This document shows positions 8,719 through 17,285 of a DNA stretch of 32,447 nt, in pieces; the stretch's first letter is position 1; each line of letters opens with the position of its first letter. Below the pieces are notes generated by a model, which was not told the origin of the DNA, did not search any database, and worked only from the letters and a program-made list of their open reading frames with translations. Position numbers and translations under genes: made by a program. The stretch is from Iningainema tapete BLCC-T55. Lineage in GTDB: Bacteria; Cyanobacteriota; Cyanobacteriia; Cyanobacteriales; Nostocaceae. Location of the stretch: NCBI RefSeq assembly GCF_014698965.1, contig NZ_JACXAE010000021.1:1-32447 (forward strand). Reading direction: 5' to 3'.

Positions 8719-9918
8719 ATGAGCGTTTATATTATTCGTCCCCAAACAACTTCAGTAGCGCGATCGCTAAAACTGCAATCCCGAAATTTTACACCAGAAA
8801 GTCGTCCAGCACAAGTTGCGGAAGTAGTTAATTTTTGGCAAGAAGATCCAGTATACAGAGAAATAGAACATTGGCTAGAAGATGCAGAAGAAATCTCAAA
8901 GTACCCAGATTACTCAGGTATTACTGGTGCAACTGTTGTAGAAATGCCCGATGAAGAAGCTCAAAGGCTACGACGGGAGTTGCCTAAAGCTATAGTATTA
9001 CGCGATCAACCAATTGAGTTGATCCAACCAGAAAGGAATGTGGCTGGTACTAAAGATAAAGTTACGGCAGCCGATTTGTGGCATTTAGATGCGATTGCTC
9101 TCAACAAAGCGCGTCAACAGGGATTTACAGGTACAGGCAAAAATATCACTGTTGCTATTCTCGACACTGGAATAAACGACACTCACCCAGAATTGCAAGG
9201 TAAAGTAGTCGAATCATATAGTTTTAATATCAGATTACGGCAAATCCAGTCAATACCTTGCCAAGATACTGATGGTCATGGTACGCACGTAGCCGGACTA
9301 ATTTGCGGTCAGCAGGTTGGCGTTGCACCAGAAACCAATTTGATCAACAGTGTACTGATCCCTCGTGGTATTGGTAACTTATCAGACTTAATATTGTGGC
9401 TGGAATGGCTAGGTACTCGGCTAGATGTGAATATTGTTAACATCTCAGCTGGCATTCCCATATATTTCGATGAAATTAGTGATTTGATTGATACCTTGTT
9501 AGCAGTGGGAATACTTCCTGTTTGCGCTGCTGGCAATGATGGCATTAACAGAACTAATGCACCAGCAAACTGTAGAGGCGCAGTTTCGGTGGGTGCGACA
9601 AACTTTAATGGTAAAGTTGCTTATTTTAGTGGTAGTGGCACGATATCTATCAATCACCATCTTTATAACGTCCCTTATTTAGTTGCGCCTGGGCAAGGAG
9701 TGTATTCATCAGTTGAAGGTGGTGGTTATGAAGCTTGGGACGGAACTTCGATGGCAACCCCTATCGTTTCTGGTATTGCCGCGTTAATCTTAGAGAAATA
9801 TAATAAACAAATTACGGTAGGGCATTTATTCGACGCAGTGCTTTCTACTTGTAAAGACTTGGGACAAGACAGCAACCGTCAAGGTAAAGGTTTAGTTCAG
9901 GTAACAGCAGCGCTATGA
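8719..9918 (+). CDS. Intracellular S8 (subtilisin-like) serine peptidase coupled to a NACHT NTPase
   Basis: A 399-residue subtilase. The catalytic triad is complete: Asp149 in VAILDTGIN, His187 in DGHGTHVAGL, Ser344 in GTSMATPIVSG, with the oxyanion Asn273 in AAGNDG. The first ~115 residues precede the catalytic fold and include ITGATVVEMPDEEAQRLRRE, which resembles a propeptide. There is no signal peptide or transmembrane segment, so the enzyme should act in the cytoplasm. The ATG at 8719 was chosen over the adjacent TTG at 8716. Its stop codon overlaps the start of the NACHT gene (ATGA at 9915-9918), so the two products are translated together. By analogy with STAND systems that carry a separate or fused protease, I infer that the peptidase is the effector controlled by the NACHT protein. 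Confidence 0.9.
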   Translation: MSVYIIRPQTTSVARSLKLQSRNFTPESRPAQVAEVVNFWQEDPVYREIEHWLEDAEEISKYPDYSGITGATVVEMPDEEAQRLRRELPKAIVLRDQPIELIQPERNVAGTKDKVTAADLWHLDAIALNKARQQGFTGTGKNITVAILDTGINDTHPELQGKVVESYSFNIRLRQIQSIPCQDTDGHGTHVAGLICGQQVGVAPETNLINSVLIPRGIGNLSDLILWLEWLGTRLDVNIVNISAGIPIYFDEISDLIDTLLAVGILPVCAAGNDGINRTNAPANCRGAVSVGATNFNGKVAYFSGSGTISINHHLYNVPYLVAPGQGVYSSVEGGGYEAWDGTSMATPIVSGIAALILEKYNKQITVGHLFDAVLSTCKDLGQDSNRQGKGLVQVTAAL

Positions 9919-12392
9919 ATCTCAACGAAAGCCAGATTGCCAAAATCGATCCCTTGCTTGAGCAAGTTCTGACTTCTGCGCGAGGAGATGAGGTAATTCG
10001 TGCGATCATGAGTTTGGGCGTGGAAAACCAAATTAGAACAAATGCGAGCAATTCACCGCTTGAACCCAAGCAGTTCCCATCATACGAGGTTTACCGACAA
10101 GCGTTAATTGATAGGCGAAAGAGCCAGCTTGCCTCTGTTGTTGGTGATACTATTCAATCGCTCCAAAATCTCTCTTTGAAAACTTCCGGAGTTGGACTCA
10201 GTCCAGTTGTGGTTGTGGAAGGTTCAGCTGATGCAATTGTGCGCTCATTAGAACTACCAGAAGTTAACCGTGTTAGACTAGATCAATTGATTGCGCTGCC
10301 AGAAATAGTACCAGATGAAGCGCTTAACCATCTTGCTAACCTCTATATAAACATACTTGACCGTCCAATAGAAGAGAAAATCAAAAAATTAATTTCTCTG
10401 GCATCCGAGCAATACATTATCAACTATCACAAGAGCCACAACAAGCTGCAAATACTAGGAATGCACAAACCTGTAGATTTGGATTCAATCTACATTGTAC
10501 AATGTTTGCTACCATCAGAAATCTGGCGATTTGAGTCAATTCAAGCCTTACAAGAACTTTACCGTCAAGCAGGCAAACGCGGATTTCAGGTCAAATACGC
10601 TGATAAACAAGATGGCATAGCAGTAGCAAATCAGCAAAAATTTCTCATGATACTTGGCGCACCAGGGGCAGGCAAGTCTACATTTTTGCGGAAGATAGGA
10701 TTAGAAGCACTTAAAGGTAATAGACGTAAGTTTCAGCATGAATGTATTCCAGTTTTTATTGAACTAAAACAATTTGCTGACAGAGAAATCAATATAGAAG
10801 AAGTAATTAGACAAGAATTTCGCTCGTGTCAGTTGCCATTTTTTGAAGAGTTTACGACCAAAGCTTTGCAGCAAGGCAGGTTATTAATTTTGCTTGATGG
10901 TTTGGATGAAGTGGCAACAAAGAATATTGATTGGGCTGTTAGAAAAATTCAAGATTTTGTTGAGCAGTACAACAAAAATAGATTTATCACTTCCTGTCGA
11001 ACTGCTGCTTATCGCCGGAGTTTTCAGCAGTTTAGCGAAGCTGTGATTGCAGATTTTGACGATACTCAAATACAGCAGTTTATTCAAAATTGGTTTTTCT
11101 CAGAGGTAGATAAAAAAGTTGGCACATCTGAAAAGTGTTGGAATTTACTGAACAAAGCGGAATATGAAGCAACCAAAGAACTTGCAAAAACTCCTTTGCT
11201 GCTAACTTTCCTATGTTTAGTTTACGACGAGTATCAAGATTTTCCTAAAAATAGGTCTACGCTTTATAGTGATGCTTTAGATATATTTCTCAGAAAATGG
11301 GTAGCTGAAAAAAGGATTCAAGGTGAACCTATTTATCGTGATATTGGTATTGATTTGGAGAAAATTATGCTATCTGAGATAGCATATAGAGGCTTTGAAG
11401 TAGATAGACTATTTTTATCTCAACAAGAAGTTGTAAGTCAAATTACAGAGTTTTTGGCTAGTAATGATAATGCACCAAACTTAGAAGCTGGGGCGGTTCT
11501 AGATGCCATAGCTATTCAGCAAGGAATTTTAGTAGAACGGGCAAGGGATGTTTATTCATTTTCTCATTTGACTTTACAGGAATATTTAACAGCAAAATAC
11601 ATAGATGATCATCGTCAAATTGAGAAGTTGGTTGTAGAACACCTTAAAGATAAACGTTGGCAAGAGGTGTTTTTACTAGTAGCAGGATTAATGGATGGTG
11701 GTGCAGATGATTTGCTGTTACAGATGGAAAAAGAAGCACAAAAGTACATCAACACACTCAAGTTGCAAAATTTATTAAGCTGGGTAGAAAAGGTAACAAC
11801 TGGATCGGAAGGTAACTTTAATCTTGTGGGTAAACGTGCAGTTGCCATCGCCAACGCCATCGCCAATACCAATGCCCATGCCAACACTATCACCATTGCG
11901 ATCGCGATCGCTAACGCTTACGCCAGCGCCATCACCTACGCTTACGCCATCGCTTATACTAATGCTTATGCCTACGCTCATGCTTACGCCTCTACTCATA
12001 CCCACGATTATGCTTATGCCAATGCCAACGCTGTCGCCCAAGCCTACGCCTACGCCCGTGAACTTGATAAATTAAAAATATTTAATAATGTCAACTTTAC
12101 GATGCTGATTGCTCAATTAGAAGCACTGAAAGTTCAAGCTCCTGATGATGAACAACCACTGGAAATTCGTCTGGCATTTGATGAACGACTTGAAACAATT
12201 TGGCTCAATGCTTTCAATCTCACTCCAGAAATGATTAACTTATCTCAGGAAGAAAGTAAAGCACTGGACAATTATCTCTATGCCAATTACCTCATAATTC
12301 AATCCAAAGAAGCAGCAGTGCGGGTGTCGCCCACTACTTGGCAGGCAATTGAGGAGCGGATGTTGCTGATTTCATCCAATCATAGTGCGTAG
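9915..12392 (+). CDS. NACHT-domain STAND NTPase with I9-like N-terminus and Ala-rich repeat
   Basis: An 825-residue NACHT ATPase. Walker A is GAPGAGKST at 248-256; Walker B is LLILLDGLDEV with Asp328, Asp331 and Glu332. RFITSCRTAAYR (sensor region) and FSHLTLQEYLTAKYI (helical region after the NTPase core) are typical. Residues ~60-140 show a long helix (FPSYEVYRQALIDRRKSQLA), then PVVVVEGSADAIVRSLELPE and VNRVRLDQ. This helix-strand-helix-V..V pattern resembles subtilisin propeptide / inhibitor I9 domains (inference). About 75 residues from roughly 642 are an alternating Ala-X repeat, followed by a unique C-terminal segment. No WD40, TPR or LRR sensor repeats are visible. The overlap with the S8 peptidase stop implies an operon, with the NACHT protein as switch, possibly sequestering and releasing the peptidase. 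Confidence 0.88.
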   Translation: MNLNESQIAKIDPLLEQVLTSARGDEVIRAIMSLGVENQIRTNASNSPLEPKQFPSYEVYRQALIDRRKSQLASVVGDTIQSLQNLSLKTSGVGLSPVVVVEGSADAIVRSLELPEVNRVRLDQLIALPEIVPDEALNHLANLYINILDRPIEEKIKKLISLASEQYIINYHKSHNKLQILGMHKPVDLDSIYIVQCLLPSEIWRFESIQALQELYRQAGKRGFQVKYADKQDGIAVANQQKFLMILGAPGAGKSTFLRKIGLEALKGNRRKFQHECIPVFIELKQFADREINIEEVIRQEFRSCQLPFFEEFTTKALQQGRLLILLDGLDEVATKNIDWAVRKIQDFVEQYNKNRFITSCRTAAYRRSFQQFSEAVIADFDDTQIQQFIQNWFFSEVDKKVGTSEKCWNLLNKAEYEATKELAKTPLLLTFLCLVYDEYQDFPKNRSTLYSDALDIFLRKWVAEKRIQGEPIYRDIGIDLEKIMLSEIAYRGFEVDRLFLSQQEVVSQITEFLASNDNAPNLEAGAVLDAIAIQQGILVERARDVYSFSHLTLQEYLTAKYIDDHRQIEKLVVEHLKDKRWQEVFLLVAGLMDGGADDLLLQMEKEAQKYINTLKLQNLLSWVEKVTTGSEGNFNLVGKRAVAIANAIANTNAHANTITIAIAIANAYASAITYAYAIAYTNAYAYAHAYASTHTHDYAYANANAVAQAYAYARELDKLKIFNNVNFTMLIAQLEALKVQAPDDEQPLEIRLAFDERLETIWLNAFNLTPEMINLSQEESKALDNYLYANYLIIQSKEAAVRVSPTTWQAIEERMLLISSNHSA
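11838..12057 (+). repeat. In-frame six-base-period repeat encoding an Ala-X tract
   Basis: Inside the NACHT gene, codons alternate between GCN (Ala, sometimes ACN Thr) and TAY, AAY, ATY or CAY (Tyr, Asn, Ile, His), giving a DNA period of six bases for about 220 bases. The tract contains GCGATCGCGATCGC near 11899. Such tracts can change length by replication slippage. Confidence 0.8.
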
Positions 12393-12398
12393 TCTTGA

Positions 12399-13676
12399 CT
12401 ATGCACTAGAATATTTCTCAATCATAGAACCGAGGAATAAACTTAAAATCCCAAACAGAATTCCCATTCCCATAATGTTCAGTTCTGTACTGCCAAAAAC
12501 TGTAAAATTAGGGTTGATAAAAGTTAAAATTAACACAGACATTGCCGATATACTGCTCATAATTAAAGACAGCCTTACACCCATTTTTGAGAAGGTATAC
12601 CGTCCTGTTTGAGCAATTAGGTAAGCGACAAAAGGAACAAACACTGACCCTACATAGGCTGCATAAAAGAATACAATTAAATTGATGATTTCACCACCCT
12701 TGAAAGCAACGGCTAAACTCAACAGGGCGTTGACAACAACGATGAGCAGCCGATTAAAGTTGGATGCTGGTAAAATATTGAAGTCCAATACAGTCTTGCT
12801 CTGCACCCGTAATATGGTGCTACCAACTCCTAGCGCCGGAACCAATAAGGAAGCAATCAGGGCAATACCCAAAGGCTTGTCAGTGCCACTGCCAATCCAT
12901 GATAGGATAAATGGGAGTATTTCTTTTCCATCAATTCCATCGGGCAAAATTCCTGCCTTTAAAGCTGCTACCACAACCGCAGAAGGCAATAAGGCAAGTA
13001 AAAGCAGCAAAATTGCCGCTAATATACAGCCCTGATACAAGCTCTTCACATCCTTTGCTTGAACAATAAGTTGTTGATACCTCATATCCACTATCACCAG
13101 TAGAATGGTTGACAGCGATATGCCCACTCTTGTCGGTAAACTTATTTGTTCAAGGGACGTAGTAAACTCAAAAGGCGATCGCACATACTCCGTTAAACCG
13201 TGCAATACCCAAAGTCCATAAACCAGAGCCAAGAAATTCACAACCAGTAAAGAGCGAAATATCCAACTGGCTTTCTCCACAGGTAGCAAGGAAACAATTG
13301 TAAACAAAATTGCCAACCCAACCATGCTTGGCAGCGTTGGTACTCCTAAAACCTTCAAAATAAAGGCTCCAGAAATTATTTGGACGGCTTCAATCCCAAT
13401 TAGTGATGCCCAAGACATCAACCCGATGAGGATTTTTACTCCACTCCCATAACTCGAACCCAGCAGTGTCCAGATTTGCTCTTCTTGTGTCCAGTAAAAC
13501 TTTGCTAGTCCTAAAAGAGCTATTGTACCCAAGCTAAGACAGACAGCATATAGGCTGCCTGCTGCACCGAAAGTAAGTGATTGCTCGGCGGTTCCCAGGA
13601 GAAACCCCAAGCCGTAATGTGCAGACACCAAAACTGCGGCTAGCGAGAAGGTGTCCAATCTGCGGTTTTGAGCCAT
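12399..13676 (-). CDS. Multi-spanning membrane transporter, probably LeuT-fold / sodium:solute symporter-like
   Basis: A 425-residue integral membrane protein with about twelve hydrophobic segments, for example LYAVCLSLGTIALLGLAKFY, LAILFTIVSLLPVEKASWIF, GCILAAILLLLLALLPSAVV and LIMSSISAMSVLILTFI. The first segment contains a glycine-rich break (AHYGLGFLLGTAEQ) of the kind seen in unwound helix 1 of LeuT-fold symporters. On this basis I favour the sodium:solute symporter / APC superfamily, with low certainty about subfamily; no substrate can be assigned. It converges on the NACHT gene with a gap of only six bases, so the two transcripts may overlap at their 3' ends. The start is an ATG at 13676. 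Confidence 0.7.
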   Translation of the reverse strand: MAQNRRLDTFSLAAVLVSAHYGLGFLLGTAEQSLTFGAAGSLYAVCLSLGTIALLGLAKFYWTQEEQIWTLLGSSYGSGVKILIGLMSWASLIGIEAVQIISGAFILKVLGVPTLPSMVGLAILFTIVSLLPVEKASWIFRSLLVVNFLALVYGLWVLHGLTEYVRSPFEFTTSLEQISLPTRVGISLSTILLVIVDMRYQQLIVQAKDVKSLYQGCILAAILLLLLALLPSAVVVAALKAGILPDGIDGKEILPFILSWIGSGTDKPLGIALIASLLVPALGVGSTILRVQSKTVLDFNILPASNFNRLLIVVVNALLSLAVAFKGGEIINLIVFFYAAYVGSVFVPFVAYLIAQTGRYTFSKMGVRLSLIMSSISAMSVLILTFINPNFTVFGSTELNIMGMGILFGILSLFLGSMIEKYSSA

Positions 13677-14035
13677 ATAGGGATATAAGTAGCTTGATGG
13701 CTACTGAGTGTTAAACAATAGCTAAATTGCGCAATCCACGTACTATAACAAGAATTTTTTATCTATTTTTAATAATCCCTTGATGCGGTTAAACAATTCA
13801 TCGCCCATCCGGAGGAAATAAATATTTCAACAGGAGTATTTTTGACTGATAATAGTTTGCCTAAAGATGTTAGCGTAATTTCACTGAGAAATCCATACCT
13901 GTTAATAAGATTCAATCATAGCTTGACTGCAAAACTCTTAAATAGTATAATTGTACTATAAAAGATGCAGCAAAAGATTTTAAATCTTCGCCTCTCAACA
14001 AATTGCACAATCAAAGCCTATCGGAGTACCATAAG
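13677..14035. other. Intergenic region between divergent genes
   Basis: About 360 AT-rich bases separate the transporter start from the KTSC gene start. It presumably carries both promoters. A 38-codon frame begins with TTG at about 13842, after CAACAGGAG, but has no recognisable motif. No convincing RNA gene was seen. Confidence 0.4.
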
Positions 14036-14437
14036 ATGAAGCTATCTAAACTGGACTTAAGTAATGTAGTAGCGATCGCTCACTCGGACGGACATTTGCA
14101 GTTGTTACTCGATCAAGGGGAAGAATTCGAGCTGGTGGAAATTCCCGCACCGATACAAGCTTACGAGGGACTACAACAACTTAATGAGATAGTTGCTACT
14201 ACCACACTTAAAAACGCTGAAGAACCAATCGCAATGCTACCAGTTAACTCATCAATGGCAAAAGCTGTAGGCTACGATAGTGATCAACAAATTTTACAAG
14301 TAGAGTTTCATAATGGTGCAGTTTATCAGTATGCGGACGTAGACGAAGATACTTGGGAAGATTTGCATCAAGCAGAATCTATTGGCAGATTTTTTAATTA
14401 CGAAATCAAGGGTTGTTATGAGTGTGAGCGAATATAG
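14036..14437 (+). CDS. KTSC-domain protein
   Basis: A 133-residue protein. The C-terminal ~65 residues match the KTSC domain: MLPVNSSMAKAVGYDSDQQI, LQVEFHNGAVYQYADVDED, and a closing IGRFFNYEIKGCYECERI. KTSC is a small domain of unknown function, found alone or at the ends of larger proteins and often thought to bind RNA or nucleotides; that role is not established. The N-terminal half (KLSKLDLSNVVAIAHSDGHL) is cyanobacterial and of unknown function. I chose the ATG at 14036, preceded by GGAG about ten bases upstream, over a TTG at 14003 that would add eleven residues. It is probably a monocistronic gene, followed by dispersed repeats. Confidence 0.8.
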   Translation: MKLSKLDLSNVVAIAHSDGHLQLLLDQGEEFELVEIPAPIQAYEGLQQLNEIVATTTLKNAEEPIAMLPVNSSMAKAVGYDSDQQILQVEFHNGAVYQYADVDEDTWEDLHQAESIGRFFNYEIKGCYECERI

Positions 14438-14459
14438 CCGCTCTTCTAAATGCCATACA

Positions 14460-14490
14460 CGTAGGGACAAAATATGATTGTGTCCCTACG
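14460..14490. repeat. Small palindromic repeat
   Basis: CGTAGGGACA (14460-14469) and TGTCCCTACG (14481-14490) form a perfect 10-base-pair stem around an 11-base loop, immediately after the KTSC gene. It resembles the GTAGGG...CCCTAC dispersed hairpins of filamentous cyanobacteria, and similar ones occur at 23930 and 29289. Confidence 0.75.
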
Positions 14491-14509
14491 GCGAACAAAT
14501 TGGTGATCA

Positions 14510-14630
14510 TATACAGCACTTTGCATATAAATGGAGTACACCCCGAGCTACCCTCCCCGATCTTCGGGGAGGGTGCGCGGTAGCGCGGGTGGGGTATTTT
14601 GTACTTCATTAAGTTGAAATCTGCTGTATA
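14510..14630. mobile_element. MITE-like foldback element with 9-base terminal inverted repeats
   Basis: A 121-base non-coding element bounded by perfect inverted repeats TATACAGCA (14510-14518) and TGCTGTATA (14622-14630). Inside are further complementary blocks: an AATGGAGTACACCCC-type segment against GGGGTATTTTGTACTTCATT, GCTACC against GGTAGC, and a strong central hairpin CCCTCCCCGA (14551-14560) / TCGGGGAGGG (14564-14573). The whole folds on itself, as expected for a miniature inverted-repeat element. No open reading frame belongs to it. Confidence 0.65.
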
Positions 14631-14756
14631 ATCAGGAAAAATTTAGTTGGCACAGTAGTTGGAAATCGCTTAATATTTAAGGGTAGTAAATTTTGTGTTG
14701 TTCATGGCAAGGAAAAGTTGGTAGTGAGTGGAGATTTTCTTGCTAAAGGTGGCTTC

Positions 14757-16457
14757 ATGGAAGAAGCAAAAAACAGCTTAGACATTCCTTTTACCCTACT
14801 TTTGTTTGCATTATCAGCAGAGCGGGATCGACAAAAATTTCTGGTGCAGTTGAATGACGCAATCCGTACCCAAGATGATCCTAATGAAATTATGTGGGCG
14901 ATCGCCTGCGCCGTGGGCAAGCATTTTGCTACTACTAGATGTACCTATGGAGAGATTGACATTCAACAAGAACATGTAATCGTGGAGCGTGACTACTGTG
15001 ATGGAGTAGTTAGCGTCGTGGGGAAGCATCGCTTAAACGATTTTGGTTCAGAAATTATCGTCTTATTGAAACAAGGCAAAACACTAGTTATTAATGATGT
15101 ACTTACCGATCCCAGAACAACAGAATCAAAAGTAGCGTTTACAGCCATCGAAACTAGAGCGGTATTATGTGTTCCCCTAGTGAAGCAGGGGCGCTTCGTG
15201 GCGTTGTTCGTTCTGCATCATGTGCAACCAAGAGTTTGGTCAGCAGAAGATGTGACGCTAATGGAGCATGTAGCAGAACGTACATGGTTGGCTGTAGAGA
15301 AGGCGCGGATAGATACAGAACTGCGCCAAAGTGAAGCTAGGTTTCAAGCGTTGGCAAATAATGTACCAGGAGTAATATATCGCTACGTAGTTCATAGTGA
15401 TGGTACTGATGCTTTCACCTATATAAGTCCTAGTTGTCGAGAATTTTTCGAGTTAGAGCCACAAGAAGTTCAGCTTGATAGCGCTAAACTTTGGGCATTA
15501 GTTCATCCAGAAGATCTGGATTATTTAAAACAGGCGATCGCCACTTCAATGCAAACATTACAATCTTGGCAATGGGAAGGACGAATTATTACACCGTCTG
15601 GAAATCTGAAATGGATTCAAGGTGATTCTCGACCGGAAAGACAAAAAAACGGCGATACGATTTGGGATGGTATAATTAGTGATATTACTAGCCTTAAGCA
15701 AGCACAAGCAGAAATTCGCCAACTCAATGAAAGTTTAGAAGAGCGAGTTAAACAGCGCACTGCTCAACTAGAAGCGGCAAACAAAGAACTAGAATCTTTC
15801 TCCTATTCAGTTTCTCACGATTTACGCGCACCCTTACGCCATATAGCCGGATTTGTAGATTTACTCCAAAAAAGGCTTTCTTCAACCAACCTAGATGCAA
15901 AAAGTTTACATTATCTCAAAACAATTACTCAAACTACAAAACAAGCCGGAACGCTAATTGATGATTTACTTGCCTTTTCTCGCATGGGGCGTGCAGAAAT
16001 GCGCTTGATGTCAATTAATATGACGCAACTGGTAAAAGAAGTACAATCTACTTTAGAACCAGAAACAAAAGGACGGACAATTTGTTGGCAAATTGAAACT
16101 TTGCCCCAAGTCCAAGGTGACCCTTCAATGTTACGATTAGTGTTACGAAACCTACTAGAAAACGCCATCAAATACACGCGCCTACAAAATTGTGCTGAAA
16201 TTGCGATCGGTAGTACTTTTGATGAGCATCAAATCGTGTTCTACGTGCGAGACAATGGCATTGGCTTTGATATGCGGTACGCACAAAAACTGTTTGGGAT
16301 CTTTCAACGCCTGCACAGCGATTCACAATTTGAAGGTACTGGTATCGGACTGGCAAATGTTCAACGCATCATCCATCGCCACGGAGGACAAGTGTGGGCT
16401 GAAGGGGCAGTTAATGCGGGTGCTACCTTCTACTTTTCCTTACCTCAACCGATTTAA
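14757..16457 (+). CDS. GAF-PAS sensor histidine kinase (phytochrome-like architecture)
   Basis: A 566-residue soluble hybrid sensor kinase. A GAF domain spans roughly residues 40-185 (DPNEIMWAIACAVGKHF; TRAVLCVPLVKQGRFVALFV). A PAS/PAC domain follows at about 200-320 (ARFQALANNVPGVIYRYV; WDGIISDITSLKQAQAEI), then a coiled-coil linker. The HisKA dimerisation helix carries the phosphoacceptor His354 in SVSHDLRAPLRHI. The HATPase has N box LLENAIKY, G1 DNGIGFD and G2 GTGIGLANVQRI, ending HGGQVWAEGAVNAGATFYF. The order resembles cyanobacterial phytochromes, but no bilin-attachment cysteine can be recognised in the GAF domain. I chose the ATG at 14757 (GGTGG upstream) over a TTG at 14718. No response regulator lies next to it, so the partner is elsewhere. 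The signal is unknown. Confidence 0.92.
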   Translation: MEEAKNSLDIPFTLLLFALSAERDRQKFLVQLNDAIRTQDDPNEIMWAIACAVGKHFATTRCTYGEIDIQQEHVIVERDYCDGVVSVVGKHRLNDFGSEIIVLLKQGKTLVINDVLTDPRTTESKVAFTAIETRAVLCVPLVKQGRFVALFVLHHVQPRVWSAEDVTLMEHVAERTWLAVEKARIDTELRQSEARFQALANNVPGVIYRYVVHSDGTDAFTYISPSCREFFELEPQEVQLDSAKLWALVHPEDLDYLKQAIATSMQTLQSWQWEGRIITPSGNLKWIQGDSRPERQKNGDTIWDGIISDITSLKQAQAEIRQLNESLEERVKQRTAQLEAANKELESFSYSVSHDLRAPLRHIAGFVDLLQKRLSSTNLDAKSLHYLKTITQTTKQAGTLIDDLLAFSRMGRAEMRLMSINMTQLVKEVQSTLEPETKGRTICWQIETLPQVQGDPSMLRLVLRNLLENAIKYTRLQNCAEIAIGSTFDEHQIVFYVRDNGIGFDMRYAQKLFGIFQRLHSDSQFEGTGIGLANVQRIIHRHGGQVWAEGAVNAGATFYFSLPQPI

Positions 16458-16488
16458 ATCACTACCAGTATAGAGTAAAAGTAGTTTT

Positions 16489-17085
16489 TCATTTAATAAT
16501 TTGTAAGAAAATACCAAGTAATCTATCGATTGGTTCAAGGGTAATTTCTACTTTGTCAATATATAAAGTTTGGTTTTCTAAACGTAAAAATCTCCATAAC
16601 ACACCAGTGGTAACGCAACCGTAGATAACATTTATAGATTTATTATTATTAGCATTATATATCTGTGCAGCTAGCATTTCTGCTCCACACTGCCCTAAGC
16701 CACTGTTAATATCTTGATTTTTTGCCTCCACTAGTGTCATTACGGGAGCGCTAATAAAGAATTGTTCGCGGCTGCGACTAATTAAAAAATCAGGATTACC
16801 ATTTAATCCCTGCTCTGGAGCAACAGTAAATTCTTTGCCATAAAATATAGATATTTGACTATTCATCTTACGTTTTACTTCTAGCAATACGGGAAAAATA
16901 ACTAACTCTCCCCGCGCTTTTTCAGTATTAATCGCCGTTGCTAAAGGTAAGTTTTCTTCTAGTAAAGTTAGCAGTAACTCACTAGGTTCAACAGGTTGTA
17001 TATCAGAAAATAATTTTGTATTCTCAGATAGTTCTAAGTTAAAATCAGTGACAAGCTTTTGAAGGTCGAATTTATTGTCAGGCAT
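16489..17085 (-). CDS. Uncharacterised protein with PD-(D/E)XK nuclease-like signature
   Basis: A 198-residue protein. The segment GLNGNPDFLISRS supplies Asp99, TLVEAKNQDI supplies Glu120 and Lys122, and GLGQCGAEMLAAQIYN supplies Gln132 and a helical continuation. This D...ExK...Q arrangement is the hallmark of the PD-(D/E)XK restriction-endonuclease-like fold. Proteins of this type are common in cyanobacteria, often annotated only as hypothetical, and may be nucleases or inactive relatives. It stands alone, convergent with the histidine kinase, with no methyltransferase or specificity subunit nearby, so I do not call it a restriction enzyme. ATG at 17085. Confidence 0.6.
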   Translation of the reverse strand: MPDNKFDLQKLVTDFNLELSENTKLFSDIQPVEPSELLLTLLEENLPLATAINTEKARGELVIFPVLLEVKRKMNSQISIFYGKEFTVAPEQGLNGNPDFLISRSREQFFISAPVMTLVEAKNQDINSGLGQCGAEMLAAQIYNANNNKSINVIYGCVTTGVLWRFLRLENQTLYIDKVEITLEPIDRLLGIFLQIIK

Positions 17086-17285
17086 GGGACGCTAACCTAC
17101 CTGCTTCAGTCTACACTGAAATTTTATCAACTGGTTAAGTTGTTTGTCGTCAGTCTAACCAATCAGGCGATCGCCTTGTCTGAGTAATCTAAACAAAAAA
17201 ACGCTCAAAGAATATCCTCCGAGCGATCCAAAATCAACTATATTTGTTTGTGTATCGTATTGCTACTAAATACGATACTGACTCA

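Noticed and set aside
11824-12075. An 83-codon Pro/Leu-rich frame and an antisense Gly/Ser-rich frame over the NACHT repeat
   Set aside because: They are frame shadows of the six-base Ala-X repeat.
13842-13961. A 38-codon frame beginning at a TTG after CAACAGGAG
   Set aside because: No recognisable relative, short and AT-rich; cannot be separated from chance.
14757-16457. The GAF-PAS kinase as a true phytochrome or cyanobacteriochrome
   Set aside because: No recognisable chromophore-attachment cysteine motif and no PHY domain.
16489-17085. The PD-(D/E)XK-like gene as a restriction enzyme
   Set aside because: No methyltransferase or specificity gene nearby; stand-alone relatives are common and uncharacterised.
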